Shown here one piece after another: positions 1 through 7,653 of a stretch of DNA of 49,278 nucleotides. Source of the stretch: an uncultured Clostridiaceae bacterium (lineage in GTDB: Bacteria; Bacillota; Clostridia; Lachnospirales; Lachnospiraceae). The notes under the pieces were generated by a model. That model was not told the DNA's origin. It saw only the letters and a list, made by a program, of their open reading frames with translations, and made no database searches. The first letter of the stretch is position 1, and each line of letters opens with the position of its first letter. The stretch is taken from positions 1 through 49,278 of the forward strand of contig CABSIM010000017.1 of NCBI GenBank assembly GCA_902477765.1, written 5' to 3'. The position numbers and the translations under genes are program-made.

Positions 1-1
1 G

Positions 2-709
2 GCCCTGGAGGAACTGGCAGCCCTGGGAGTGGAAAACATCATTACCTTTGACGCCCATGACCCCCGGGTGCAGAATGCCATTCCGTTAAAGGGATTTGAA
101 ACCGTACAGCCCACATACCAGTTTATCAAACATCTGCTGAGACACGAAAAGGAGCTTCAGATTGACAGCGACCATATGATGGTCATCAGCCCTGATGAAG
201 GCGGCATGAACCGGGCGGTTTTCTTTGCCAACGTTCTGGGACTGGATCTGGGCATGTTCTATAAACGCCGTGACTATACCAGAATCGTCAATGGACGCAA
301 TCCCATTGTGGCCCATGAATTCCTGGGATCCAGCGTGGAAGGAAAGGACGTCATCATCGTCGATGACATGATTTCTTCCGGCGAGAGCCTGCTGGATGTG
401 GCCAAGGAGCTGAAACGGAGAAAGGCACACAAGGTCTTTGCATGCGCCACATTCGGCCTCTTTACCAACGGCCTGGACAAATTTGACGAGTATTACGAAA
501 ACGGTCTCATTGACCGGGTGCTGACCACCAATCTGGTTTATCAGACACCGGAACTTCTGTCGAAACCCTATTACATCGACGTGGACATGAGCAAGTATAT
601 CGCTCTGATCATTGACAATCTGAATCATGATTCATCTCTGAGCGACCTGCTGAATCCCACCAAGAGAATCAACAAGCTTCTGGCACGGTACCGTTCCGGA
701 GACAGATAA
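2..709 (+). CDS. prs: Ribose-phosphate pyrophosphokinase, 3' part
   Basis: The reading frame is open from base 2, so the gene begins left of the window; 235 residues remain. The enzyme transfers pyrophosphate from ATP to ribose 5-phosphate, giving PRPP for nucleotide, His and Trp synthesis in the cytoplasm. The PRPP-binding loop is clear at about 341-400 (IIVDDMISSGESLLDVAKEL). Upstream, the DPRVQNAIP and DHMMVISPDEGGMNRA stretches match the Prs core. The tail (LSDLLNPTKRINKLLARY) resembles the longer clostridial Prs form rather than the 315-residue Bacillus type; that is from memory. A GTG at 29 is an internal Val codon, not a start. A strong terminator follows 31 bases after the stop. Confidence 0.93.
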   Translation, partial: ALEELAALGVENIITFDAHDPRVQNAIPLKGFETVQPTYQFIKHLLRHEKELQIDSDHMMVISPDEGGMNRAVFFANVLGLDLGMFYKRRDYTRIVNGRNPIVAHEFLGSSVEGKDVIIVDDMISSGESLLDVAKELKRRKAHKVFACATFGLFTNGLDKFDEYYENGLIDRVLTTNLVYQTPELLSKPYYIDVDMSKYIALIIDNLNHDSSLSDLLNPTKRINKLLARYRSGDR

Positions 710-740
710 AGAGCCGCAGAAGACAGGAAAACATGAAAAT

Positions 741-785
741 ACCGGAGAGAAACGGAAACTTCCGTTTCTCTCCGGTTGTTTTTGT
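741..785. terminator. Rho-independent terminator, probably bidirectional
   Basis: A perfect 16-bp stem (741-756 with 761-776) closes a 4-nt loop and is followed by TGTTTTTG. It lies between prs (+) and the converging DHHW gene (-), so it can serve both; an A-rich stretch upstream gives a weaker U-tract on the minus strand. Confidence 0.9.
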
Positions 786-833
786 CTGAAAAATATATCC
801 GAAAAAGTACCGGGTCATGGCCGGCCGCCCCTT

Positions 834-2024
834 TCAGAAACGCACCAGTTTTCCCAGATTCACATCTTCCAGAAAGCCGGGGATCTGATACAGCACCAGA
901 ACATCGGTAATGCCCTGCTGCTCCATGAAATCGCTGACCTTTCCGTTATAGTAGCGCAGGTCGATCATATGGACCTGACCGAAGTGCAGGGAGGCAAACG
1001 GCGCGAAGGAATGTGCATAGGAATCCTTGATGATCAGAAGTTTCCGGTCCTGGGGAAGGCTGTGGTTGATGATCTTTGTCCAGCCGTGGTTGCCGTCCAG
1101 AAACACCCGGTATTTGTCCCTGGTATTCAGGGCTTCCGGCGTATAAAGAGACGAAAAGGTTTCCTTACTTCCGTCATAGGAAACTTCATAATCCTGTTCC
1201 TCAAGGGGAAGGAACAGGTGGATGGAATCCGGCTTTACGGGAATATTGAGCCTGGAACTGACCGTGCCGAGAAAATCCGTGTCTGCAGTCCGGATGGAAA
1301 AATCCCCGGTTTTCAGAGGGGTGATCCCCAGCGACTCTGCCCATGCCCGGTAGGCCGTATAGGCTCCGTAAGAGGTCCAGTGATGATCCGTGCGGTAATA
1401 TGCTTCCAGAGGCATTTCCTGATCCGAAAGGGAAAGGGCAGGCGCCTGAAGAAGTGCATCCAGAACCGGCACCATCAGAGTGCTGCCATTTTCCGGCAGC
1501 AGAGCAGCCAGATCCTCATATACGACACTCTGGTCAAAGGGGGAGGCAAACGGCGGAAGCCGGTCCGGCAGGACCTGAGACGCGGAAGGCGCCAGCATGA
1601 GGCGCACATGCTCTTTTCCCAGAAGTTCACAGGCGTACCCGGAAAAGGTACGGAGGCGGTCCAGATTCCTGTGGTACAGTTCGGCATCCAGGTCTTCCGG
1701 ATAAAGGGCATTCATCAGATAATCGTCTTTCCCGATGAACACATGATTGATTTCGTCCCGGAGAACAGCCTGTTCTGCCCGGGTTTTGATGCCGATCCAC
1801 TGATCGCGGAAAGGAAACTGATCGCTGAGCCATGTTTCATATCTGCGGCCGAATGTGCCGTCCAGGAAGGTGTCCCAGCTGAAATCCGGCCGTTCTGCCA
1901 GATACCGGTTTTCCGAGGGAGAAAATGTTTTCCGGGGCCACAGGAGAGACAACAGACAGCCGCCTCCCGCAAGGCAGCAGAAAAAGATACATATAACTGC
2001 GGAATATAAATTTTTATGTTCCAA
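834..2024 (-). CDS. DHHW/AlgJ-like SGNH-type exported acyltransferase accessory protein
   Basis: This 396-residue protein has an N-terminal hydrophobic anchor (about residues 6-28) and an extracytoplasmic domain. The family motif TDHHWTSYGAY lies at about 210-220, with a KDSYAHSF stretch late in the protein as the likely nucleophile region. DHHW proteins are relatives of AlgJ/AlgX, which act with an MBOAT protein to O-acetylate exported polysaccharides. The start is a TTG at 2022-2024: an AGGAGG lies 8 nt upstream and no ATG is suitably placed. It is the last gene of a three-gene minus-strand unit, 26 nt after the MBOAT gene. The substrate polymer cannot be read from sequence. Confidence 0.85.
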   Translation of the reverse strand: MEHKNLYSAVICIFFCCLAGGGCLLSLLWPRKTFSPSENRYLAERPDFSWDTFLDGTFGRRYETWLSDQFPFRDQWIGIKTRAEQAVLRDEINHVFIGKDDYLMNALYPEDLDAELYHRNLDRLRTFSGYACELLGKEHVRLMLAPSASQVLPDRLPPFASPFDQSVVYEDLAALLPENGSTLMVPVLDALLQAPALSLSDQEMPLEAYYRTDHHWTSYGAYTAYRAWAESLGITPLKTGDFSIRTADTDFLGTVSSRLNIPVKPDSIHLFLPLEEQDYEVSYDGSKETFSSLYTPEALNTRDKYRVFLDGNHGWTKIINHSLPQDRKLLIIKDSYAHSFAPFASLHFGQVHMIDLRYYNGKVSDFMEQQGITDVLVLYQIPGFLEDVNLGKLVRF

Positions 2025-2050
2025 AACAGATACCTCCTGAAAGTTCTCCG

Positions 2051-3484
2051 TCAGAACCGGAAATACAGAAACGGGTTATAGGTGTCGTCCACAAGACAGG
2101 CGGTGGACAGAATAAACAGCGCAGCCAGAAAACAGAGCTCCGGCAGAGCACGGAAAACGGCAGGCCAGCGTCCCTGATTCTCCAGACGTGCCGGTATGCG
2201 GCCGGCAATCCGGGCAGGCCATGGCGTGGAGCCGAGAAAGGCGGCAGCCAGGAGAACCAGATTTCCTTTAAGAAGAAACAGAGTTCTGGAATTCAGAAGG
2301 GGAAGGCCGCGCAAGCCCGCCATCTGCAGCAGATATTCCGCACCGGCATTCATATCCTCGAATGCAAACAGGACCCAGCCCAGCAGAACCAGAAAAAAGG
2401 TAAAAATACGGCGCAGCACCATGGGTACTCCGGAAAGAAGCCGGTTCAGCACCAGCTTTTCCAGCAGAAGGAGGAGACCGAAATATCCGCCCCAGAGAAG
2501 AAAATTCAGGCTGGCGCCATGCCAGATTCCGGTCAGAAGCCATACTGCCAGGATGTTCCGTATCTGGATGCGGATTCCCCGCTGATTCCCTCCAAGGGGA
2601 ATATAGACATATTCCCTGAACCAGGTTCCAAGAGAAATATGCCACCGTCTCCAGAATTCCGTAATACTTGCGGAAATATAAGGATAGCGGAAGTTTTCCG
2701 GGAAATGGAACCCCAGCATCCGTCCGAGTCCTATGGCCATGTCCGAATAGCCGGAGAAGTCAAAGTAAATCTGGAAGGCAAAAGCCAGAATCCCCATCCA
2801 GACCATGATAATGCTGCGGTCTCCCGGCAGAATGCTGCCGATGGACGTCCACAGGGCGCCGGCCTGGTTGGCCAGCAGCACTTTTTTTCCAAGCCCTGTG
2901 AGAAAGCGCCGCACGCCGGAAGCAAAAAGTCCTGCGGATGTTTCACGGCGGTCAAGCTCTTCTGCAATGGTCTGATAGCGGACAATGGGGCCGGCAATCA
3001 GCTGCGGAAACATGGAGACATAAGCTCCGAATGAAATCAGATTTTTCTGTACCGGAGCTTCACCGCGGTAAACATCTATGGTATAGGACATGGTCTGGAA
3101 GGTATAGAAGGAAATTCCGATGGGGAGCGCAAGACCCGGAAGGGGAATCCGGCTGCCGGTCAGTCCGTTTATGGTGCCGAGGATAAAATCCGTATACTTG
3201 AATATTATCAGAAGGCCCAGATTCAGAAAAACCGAAGAAGCCACGGCGCATCCGGCAGCTCTGAGCCTTCCTTCGTCCCGGAAGCGGCCGGCCAGTTTCC
3301 CGTGCCAGAAGTCCACAAGGGTGGAAAACAGCAGGAGAACGATGTAGACCGGCTCTCCCCAGCCGTAGAAGATCAGGCTGGCCAGAAACAGGATCCCGTT
3401 GCGGTATTTTTCCGGTGCCAGAAAATACAGAACCAGAAAAACCGGAAGGAACCGGAATAAAAACAACAGACTGCTGAAAACCAT
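2051..3484 (-). CDS. MBOAT family O-acyltransferase (AlgI/DltB-like)
   Basis: A 477-residue polytopic membrane protein with many hydrophobic segments. MBOAT signatures are visible: ITEFWRRWHISLGTWFREYVYIPLGGN at about residues 270-297, and WLLTGIWHGASLNFLLWG at about 317-334, which holds the catalytic His. It would move an acyl group, commonly acetyl, across the membrane for transfer to an exported polymer by the downstream DHHW protein. The start lies 3 nt after the upstream stop, and the ribosome site is weak, suggesting translational coupling. PatA/AlgI and DltB share this fold; the DHHW partner favours AlgI-type function. Confidence 0.92.
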   Translation of the reverse strand: MVFSSLLFLFRFLPVFLVLYFLAPEKYRNGILFLASLIFYGWGEPVYIVLLLFSTLVDFWHGKLAGRFRDEGRLRAAGCAVASSVFLNLGLLIIFKYTDFILGTINGLTGSRIPLPGLALPIGISFYTFQTMSYTIDVYRGEAPVQKNLISFGAYVSMFPQLIAGPIVRYQTIAEELDRRETSAGLFASGVRRFLTGLGKKVLLANQAGALWTSIGSILPGDRSIIMVWMGILAFAFQIYFDFSGYSDMAIGLGRMLGFHFPENFRYPYISASITEFWRRWHISLGTWFREYVYIPLGGNQRGIRIQIRNILAVWLLTGIWHGASLNFLLWGGYFGLLLLLEKLVLNRLLSGVPMVLRRIFTFFLVLLGWVLFAFEDMNAGAEYLLQMAGLRGLPLLNSRTLFLLKGNLVLLAAAFLGSTPWPARIAGRIPARLENQGRWPAVFRALPELCFLAALFILSTACLVDDTYNPFLYFRF

Positions 3485-3487
3485 GGT

Positions 3488-4177
3488 TTATTCAAAGGCC
3501 TCATTGATGATGTCAATGGCCTTCTGATTGTTTTCACGGGCAGATTCCAGGGCTTTTTCTTCTCCCTGTTCCAGGGCAGCGTCATCGGCAGCTCCCAGCA
3601 TGACAAAGAAGACATAGCTGCCATGGCGGACCACCTGGGAAGCCTGGATCTTGGGAATGCTCATGGGATACTGCATGGTATCTTCAAGGAGGCTGTCACG
3701 GTAGGAATTGAGTGCTTCTTCCACGGCATCAGCGGATTCTTCCGTGGCCTCTACCCCGATAAAAGTCTCTACAAAAGTGCTGATCATGGGCATTTCCGCC
3801 ACAAAGGCAGTATACTGATCCGGGGTGATGCCGGTCAGGTCTTCCAGCATCTGGGAGTCCATCTGCATATTGGGAGCGTAGGTATCGCCGTATGCCTCCT
3901 TGATGCTGTTCAGGATGGAGTCCAGGGTTTCCGAAGACTGGGAAGCTTCGCTTTCCCCAGACTGGGATGCGCTGTCTTCTTCCTGGGAGGTTTCCGTCTG
4001 GTCCTGGCTGGTTTCTGAGGAGGTGCCGGCGGAAGATTCCGTATCCTGGGCGGAAGATTCCGCAGAGGTCTGGGTTTCCGCAGCCGAAGGCGTTCCGTTT
4101 CCGGAGGAGCATCCGGTCAGGGCGGACAGGGAAAGAACAGAGGCAAGTCCAAATGCGGCAAAATTTCTTTTCATCAT
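3488..4177 (-). CDS. Lipoprotein with DUF4358 domain
   Basis: A 229-residue protein beginning with a lipoprotein signal (MMKRNFAAFGL...SALTGC), so Cys22-Cys23 or so becomes lipidated. A low-complexity Ser/Glu/Thr/Gln linker runs from about residue 25 to 85. The C-terminal domain (about 88-229) looks like DUF4358, a function-unknown domain that in Lachnospiraceae often sits beside MBOAT and DHHW genes; this association is from memory. It is the first gene of the acylation cassette. The start has AGGAGA 8 nt upstream; a second ATG follows immediately. A role as cell-surface helper of polymer acylation is inferred only from context. Confidence 0.8.
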   Translation of the reverse strand: MMKRNFAAFGLASVLSLSALTGCSSGNGTPSAAETQTSAESSAQDTESSAGTSSETSQDQTETSQEEDSASQSGESEASQSSETLDSILNSIKEAYGDTYAPNMQMDSQMLEDLTGITPDQYTAFVAEMPMISTFVETFIGVEATEESADAVEEALNSYRDSLLEDTMQYPMSIPKIQASQVVRHGSYVFFVMLGAADDAALEQGEEKALESARENNQKAIDIINEAFE

Positions 4178-4203
4178 ATCAACATTCTCCTTATTTCAAA
4201 CTA

Positions 4204-4232
4204 TTGAAGTCTCGATGGTTCTATATTATAAT
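4204..4232 (+). promoter_or_regulatory. Promoter for the DAHP synthase gene
   Basis: -35 TTGAAG (4204-4209), a 17-nt spacer and -10 TATAAT (4227-4232), 65 nt upstream of the DAHP synthase start. The leader is too short for a T-box or riboswitch, and none is seen. Confidence 0.75.
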
Positions 4233-4253
4233 GTACAGCGATGAAGAAAACAA
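4225..4253 (-). promoter_or_regulatory. Promoter for the lipoprotein-MBOAT-DHHW unit
   Basis: Read on the minus strand: -35 TTGTTT (4248-4253), a 17-nt spacer, and -10 TATAAT (4225-4230). It lies about 50 nt upstream of the lipoprotein start. Its -10 overlaps the -10 of the opposing promoter. Confidence 0.7.
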
Positions 4254-4297
4254 TTTAAGAAACCTTAATGATAATTTACGATTTTGGGAGGAACAAC

Positions 4298-5329
4298 ATG
4301 GCATTTGAATTTAAGAGTCTTCTTCCGACTCCGGAGGAAATAAAAGAGGAATTCCCGCTGAGCCCGGAAGCGGTCCGGATGAAGGCCGAAAAAGACAGAG
4401 AAATTGCCGGTGTGTTCACGGGAGAAAATGATAAATTTCTGGTGATCATCGGTCCCTGCTCTGCGGACAGGGAGGACGCGGTCTGTGAATATGCGTCCAG
4501 GCTTGCAGAGGTTCAGGAAAAAGTAAAGGACCGTCTGATCCTGATACCGCGTGTTTACACCAACAAACCGCGGACCACCGGAGGCGGTTACAAGGGTATG
4601 CTCCATCAGCCGGATCCGGAAAAGAAACCGAATATGTATGAAGGTCTTGTGGCAATCCGGAAGCTTCATATCAAAGTGATGCAGGAGACAGGATTTACCA
4701 CTGCCGACGAGATGCTTTATCCTGAAAACCTCAGCTATCTTTCTGATGTGCTTTCCTATATTGCCATAGGAGCCAGATCCGTGGAAAACCAGCAGCACAG
4801 ACTGGCCTCCAGCGGTGTGGACGTTCCGGTGGGCATGAAAAACCCCACCAGCGGCGATCTGAGCGTAATGCTGAATGCCGTATATGCGGCCCAGCACGGC
4901 CATGACTTTATTTTCCGGACATGGGAAGTGCAGACCACGGGAAATCCCCTGACCCACTGTATTCTCCGGGGGGCGGTGAACAAACACGGACAGTGCATTC
5001 CCAACTACCATTATGAGGATCTGGAGCTGCTTCACAGACTGTATGCGGAAAGAGATCTGAAGAATCCGGCCTGCATTGTGGATGCCAACCATTCCAACTC
5101 CAACAAACGGTATGAAGAACAGGTAAGAATCGTGAAAGAAGTGCTCCACAGCCGCCGTCATTCCGCGGATATCCGGAATTTTGTCAAGGGCGTCATGGTG
5201 GAGAGCTATCTGGAACCGGGAAGCCAGAAAATCGGAGAACACATTTACGGAAAATCCATTACGGATCCCTGCCTTGGCTGGGAGGAATCCGAACGGCTGA
5301 TTTATGATATCGCAGAGAGTGCCGTCTGA
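4298..5329 (+). CDS. aroF: 3-deoxy-7-phosphoheptulonate synthase (class I DAHP synthase)
   Basis: This 343-residue enzyme condenses phosphoenolpyruvate and erythrose 4-phosphate, the first step of the shikimate pathway to aromatic amino acids. Class I (AroF/G/H) motifs are visible: IIGPCSADRE, RVYTNKPRTTGGGYKG, GARSVENQQHR, GMKNPTSGDLSVMLNA, DANHSN and a C-terminal GKSITDPCLGWEESERLIYDIAE. The start is the ATG at 4298, preceded by GGGAGG with 6-nt spacing; an upstream in-frame ATG at 4268 lacks a ribosome site and would add ten unconserved residues. The gene is monocistronic, with its own promoter and terminator. Which aromatic amino acid inhibits it cannot be told, so the aroF symbol is generic. 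Confidence 0.95.
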   Translation: MAFEFKSLLPTPEEIKEEFPLSPEAVRMKAEKDREIAGVFTGENDKFLVIIGPCSADREDAVCEYASRLAEVQEKVKDRLILIPRVYTNKPRTTGGGYKGMLHQPDPEKKPNMYEGLVAIRKLHIKVMQETGFTTADEMLYPENLSYLSDVLSYIAIGARSVENQQHRLASSGVDVPVGMKNPTSGDLSVMLNAVYAAQHGHDFIFRTWEVQTTGNPLTHCILRGAVNKHGQCIPNYHYEDLELLHRLYAERDLKNPACIVDANHSNSNKRYEEQVRIVKEVLHSRRHSADIRNFVKGVMVESYLEPGSQKIGEHIYGKSITDPCLGWEESERLIYDIAESAV

Positions 5330-5385
5330 TCCGGACAGGAAGACGGGAAGCCGGAAAAACAGAACGCAGACAGAAAGCAGATAAA

Positions 5386-5420
5386 AAACAGGACAGGGAA
5401 AAATCCCTGTCCTGTTTGCA
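5386..5420. terminator. Bidirectional terminator between aroF and the sensor kinase
   Basis: A 14-bp perfect stem (5386-5399 with 5404-5417) with a 4-A loop, and A- and T-rich flanks. It separates two converging genes. Confidence 0.88.
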
Positions 5421-5433
5421 TATGCAGAATATA

Positions 5434-6843
5434 CTACGGCTGGCTGGATGCCCTGGGAAGAGTAAAGATAAACTCAGAACCTACTCCCACGGTGCTGATG
5501 ACGTCGATGTTCTCTCCGTGGGCCTGGATGATTTCCTTCACAATGGCAAGTCCCAGACCGGTGCCCTTTTTGTCTTTTCCTCTGGAAGTATCGGATTTGT
5601 AAAAACGGTCCCAGATCTTTTTAATGCTGTCTTTGGGAATTCCCACACCCGTATCCTTGATGGAAACGAAAATTTTTTCATAACGGGGCAGTGTCTGGAT
5701 ATAGATGACCGAGTTTTCGTGACTGAACTTGACCGCGTTGTCAATGAGATTGTAAAGAACCTGCTGAATCTTGCCGAGATCCGCATGGACCATCTGGATA
5801 TCATCGGCAAAAGTCAGATCCAGAACAATGTTCTTGGCGTTGCAGGTGCCTTCAAAGGCGGCAGCGGTGTCCTTGATGACCCGGTTGATGTCAAAATTGC
5901 TGCGGGTAAGAAACCCTTTGCTGTCCAGGGAGTTGAGAGTCAGCATGCCCTGGGTCAACTTGTTGAGCCGCTCCGTTTCGGAAATGACGATATTGAAATA
6001 TTTTTCGTGCAGCTCCGGCGGAATCGTGCCGTCCAGAATGGCTTCCAGATATCCCTTGATGGAAGTCAGGGGAGAGCGGAAATCATGGGACACATTGGCG
6101 ATAAAGGATTTCTGATATTCCTCCATTTTGTTGAGCTCGCTGGACATGTAATTCAGCGTATTGGCCAGATATCCCATTTCATCCGAGGTTTCCGTTCTGA
6201 TGGTATAGGTCAGGTTCCCTGAGGCATATTCGTTGGCGCCGGCCGTGATTTTTTTCAGCGGAATATAGACCGTTTTGGTAAACACCAGAAGAATGATCAG
6301 AGACAGGAAAAAGATAATGGCGGAAGTCAGATACACAATATTCAGAATCTGGTCTTTTCCCTGCTGGACTGCCCGGATGGGCATATGGATTGCCACGTAG
6401 CCGTAGGTGTTGAAATTTCCGGTAATGGGGGCAATGACGGACAGCATGTCTTCACTGAAAGTATTGAAGAACCGTCCGGTCATATAGGAATGGTTGCCTG
6501 CAGCCGTGGGATCAAAACCCTGGATCACCGTACCCACATGGGAAGAGGGGGACGTTTCCGCCACCACGGAGCCTGTACGGTCCAGAACCAGAACCTGCGC
6601 CCGCAGGAAAGCAGCCACAGCCTCCAGCTGGGGGTTGGCGGTGGACAGATCGATATCCTTTCCCTGATAGATGTCGCTGTATGCGGAGGCCAGAAGGTTT
6701 GCTTCGTCATACAGGGCATCTGCACGGTCTTCGATGAGATACCGGTAGGTCATGTGTGATGAGAAGGTGGCAATCAGGATAAAACCCAGAAGCCCGAACA
6801 GAAGGTATCCCAGAAGGAACTTGCTGTAAAGAGAGTGCGTCAT
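5434..6843 (-). CDS. Membrane sensor histidine kinase
   Basis: A 469-residue kinase. Transmembrane segment 1 is at about residues 8-30, an extracytoplasmic sensor region at about 33-165, and transmembrane segment 2 at about 166-190. A HAMP linker follows (about 190-240), then HisKA with the phosphoacceptor in VSHDFRSPLTS (His near 250). The ATPase domain carries the N box (YNLIDNAVKFSH), G1 (DTGVGIP) and G2 (GTGLGLAIVKEI). It should autophosphorylate and signal to the response regulator encoded just upstream; the two genes overlap by 4 bases (ATGA), which implies translational coupling. The sensor resembles the PhoR/ResE group only in layout; the stimulus is not identifiable. Confidence 0.94.
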   Translation of the reverse strand: MTHSLYSKFLLGYLLFGLLGFILIATFSSHMTYRYLIEDRADALYDEANLLASAYSDIYQGKDIDLSTANPQLEAVAAFLRAQVLVLDRTGSVVAETSPSSHVGTVIQGFDPTAAGNHSYMTGRFFNTFSEDMLSVIAPITGNFNTYGYVAIHMPIRAVQQGKDQILNIVYLTSAIIFFLSLIILLVFTKTVYIPLKKITAGANEYASGNLTYTIRTETSDEMGYLANTLNYMSSELNKMEEYQKSFIANVSHDFRSPLTSIKGYLEAILDGTIPPELHEKYFNIVISETERLNKLTQGMLTLNSLDSKGFLTRSNFDINRVIKDTAAAFEGTCNAKNIVLDLTFADDIQMVHADLGKIQQVLYNLIDNAVKFSHENSVIYIQTLPRYEKIFVSIKDTGVGIPKDSIKKIWDRFYKSDTSRGKDKKGTGLGLAIVKEIIQAHGENIDVISTVGVGSEFIFTLPRASSQP

Positions 6844-7556
6844 CGTTTTACCTCAAATTTGTAGCCGATGCCCCATACGGTGGTCAGGGCCCAGCCCTCA
6901 TGGTCCTTGATTTTTTCGCGGAGACGCTTGATGTGGACATCCACGGTTCTGGTGTCTCCCACGTATTCATAGCCCCAGATGTGATCCAGAAGCTGTTCCC
7001 TGGTAAAGACCTGATTGGGAGAAGAGGCCAGGAAATACAGGAGTTCCAGTTCTTTGGGAGGCATCTCCACCGAATGGCCTTTATAAAGTACCGAATAATT
7101 GGTCAGGTTCACAACCAGATCCGGATATTCCACATATTCTCCCTGCTGTTTTTCGGCCGCAGCCGCAGCTGCGGAAGCCGGACCCGCCTGGTATCTGCGC
7201 AGAACCGCTTTGACACGGGCCACCAGCTCCTTGGAGTCAAAGGGCTTGATCATGTAATCGTCAGCGCCCAGTTCCAGTCCCAGCACCTTGTCAAAAATTT
7301 CTCCTTTGGCGGACAGCATGATAATGGGAACCTGGGAGGAGGTCCGGATTTCCCGGCAGACCTGATAGCCGTCCATTCCCGGCAGCATCAGATCCAGAAG
7401 AATCAGATTGGGCCGGAAGGAAGCGAACTCTTTCAGCGCCGCCTCACCGTCCCCGACGATTTTTGTGTCATAACATTCCTTGATGAGATACAGGGAAATC
7501 AGCTCTGCGATGTTGGCGTCATCATCCACAATCAGGATTCTCTGTTTGTCAGCCAT
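6840..7556 (-). CDS. OmpR/PhoB-family response regulator
   Basis: This 238-residue protein has a receiver domain (ILIVDDDANIAELI; phosphoacceptor Asp in LILLDLMLPGMDGYQ; Lys in MIKPFDSKEL) and a C-terminal winged-helix domain (ELLYFLASSPNQVFTREQLLDHIWGYEYVGDTRTVDVHIKRLREKI). An Ala/Glu-rich linker lies at about 132-145. The start at 7556 has AGGAGG 9 nt upstream; the longer open frame to 7652 has no ribosome site. It is cotranscribed with the overlapping kinase gene and may also receive transcripts from mutS2, whose stop is 97 nt upstream, since no terminator lies between them. Target genes are unknown. Confidence 0.95.
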   Translation of the reverse strand: MADKQRILIVDDDANIAELISLYLIKECYDTKIVGDGEAALKEFASFRPNLILLDLMLPGMDGYQVCREIRTSSQVPIIMLSAKGEIFDKVLGLELGADDYMIKPFDSKELVARVKAVLRRYQAGPASAAAAAAEKQQGEYVEYPDLVVNLTNYSVLYKGHSVEMPPKELELLYFLASSPNQVFTREQLLDHIWGYEYVGDTRTVDVHIKRLREKIKDHEGWALTTVWGIGYKFEVKR

Positions 7557-7653
7557 GGGTAAAACCTCCTGTCTTAGAAAATGGCGTCCGGAAGAAGCTG
7601 CGGAAATACAGCCGTCCGGAAGCAGCCGGTTGAGCGTGGTTGCTAAGAACACA

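Noticed and set aside
969..2009. A long plus-strand frame of 346 codons opposite the DHHW gene
   Set aside because: It is the antisense shadow of a gene with clear family motifs and a good ribosome site; the translated protein is rich in Arg, Pro and Gly, with no recognisable domain.
5416..6222. A plus-strand frame of 268 codons opposite the sensor kinase
   Set aside because: It is the antisense shadow of HisKA/HATPase; there is no independent support.
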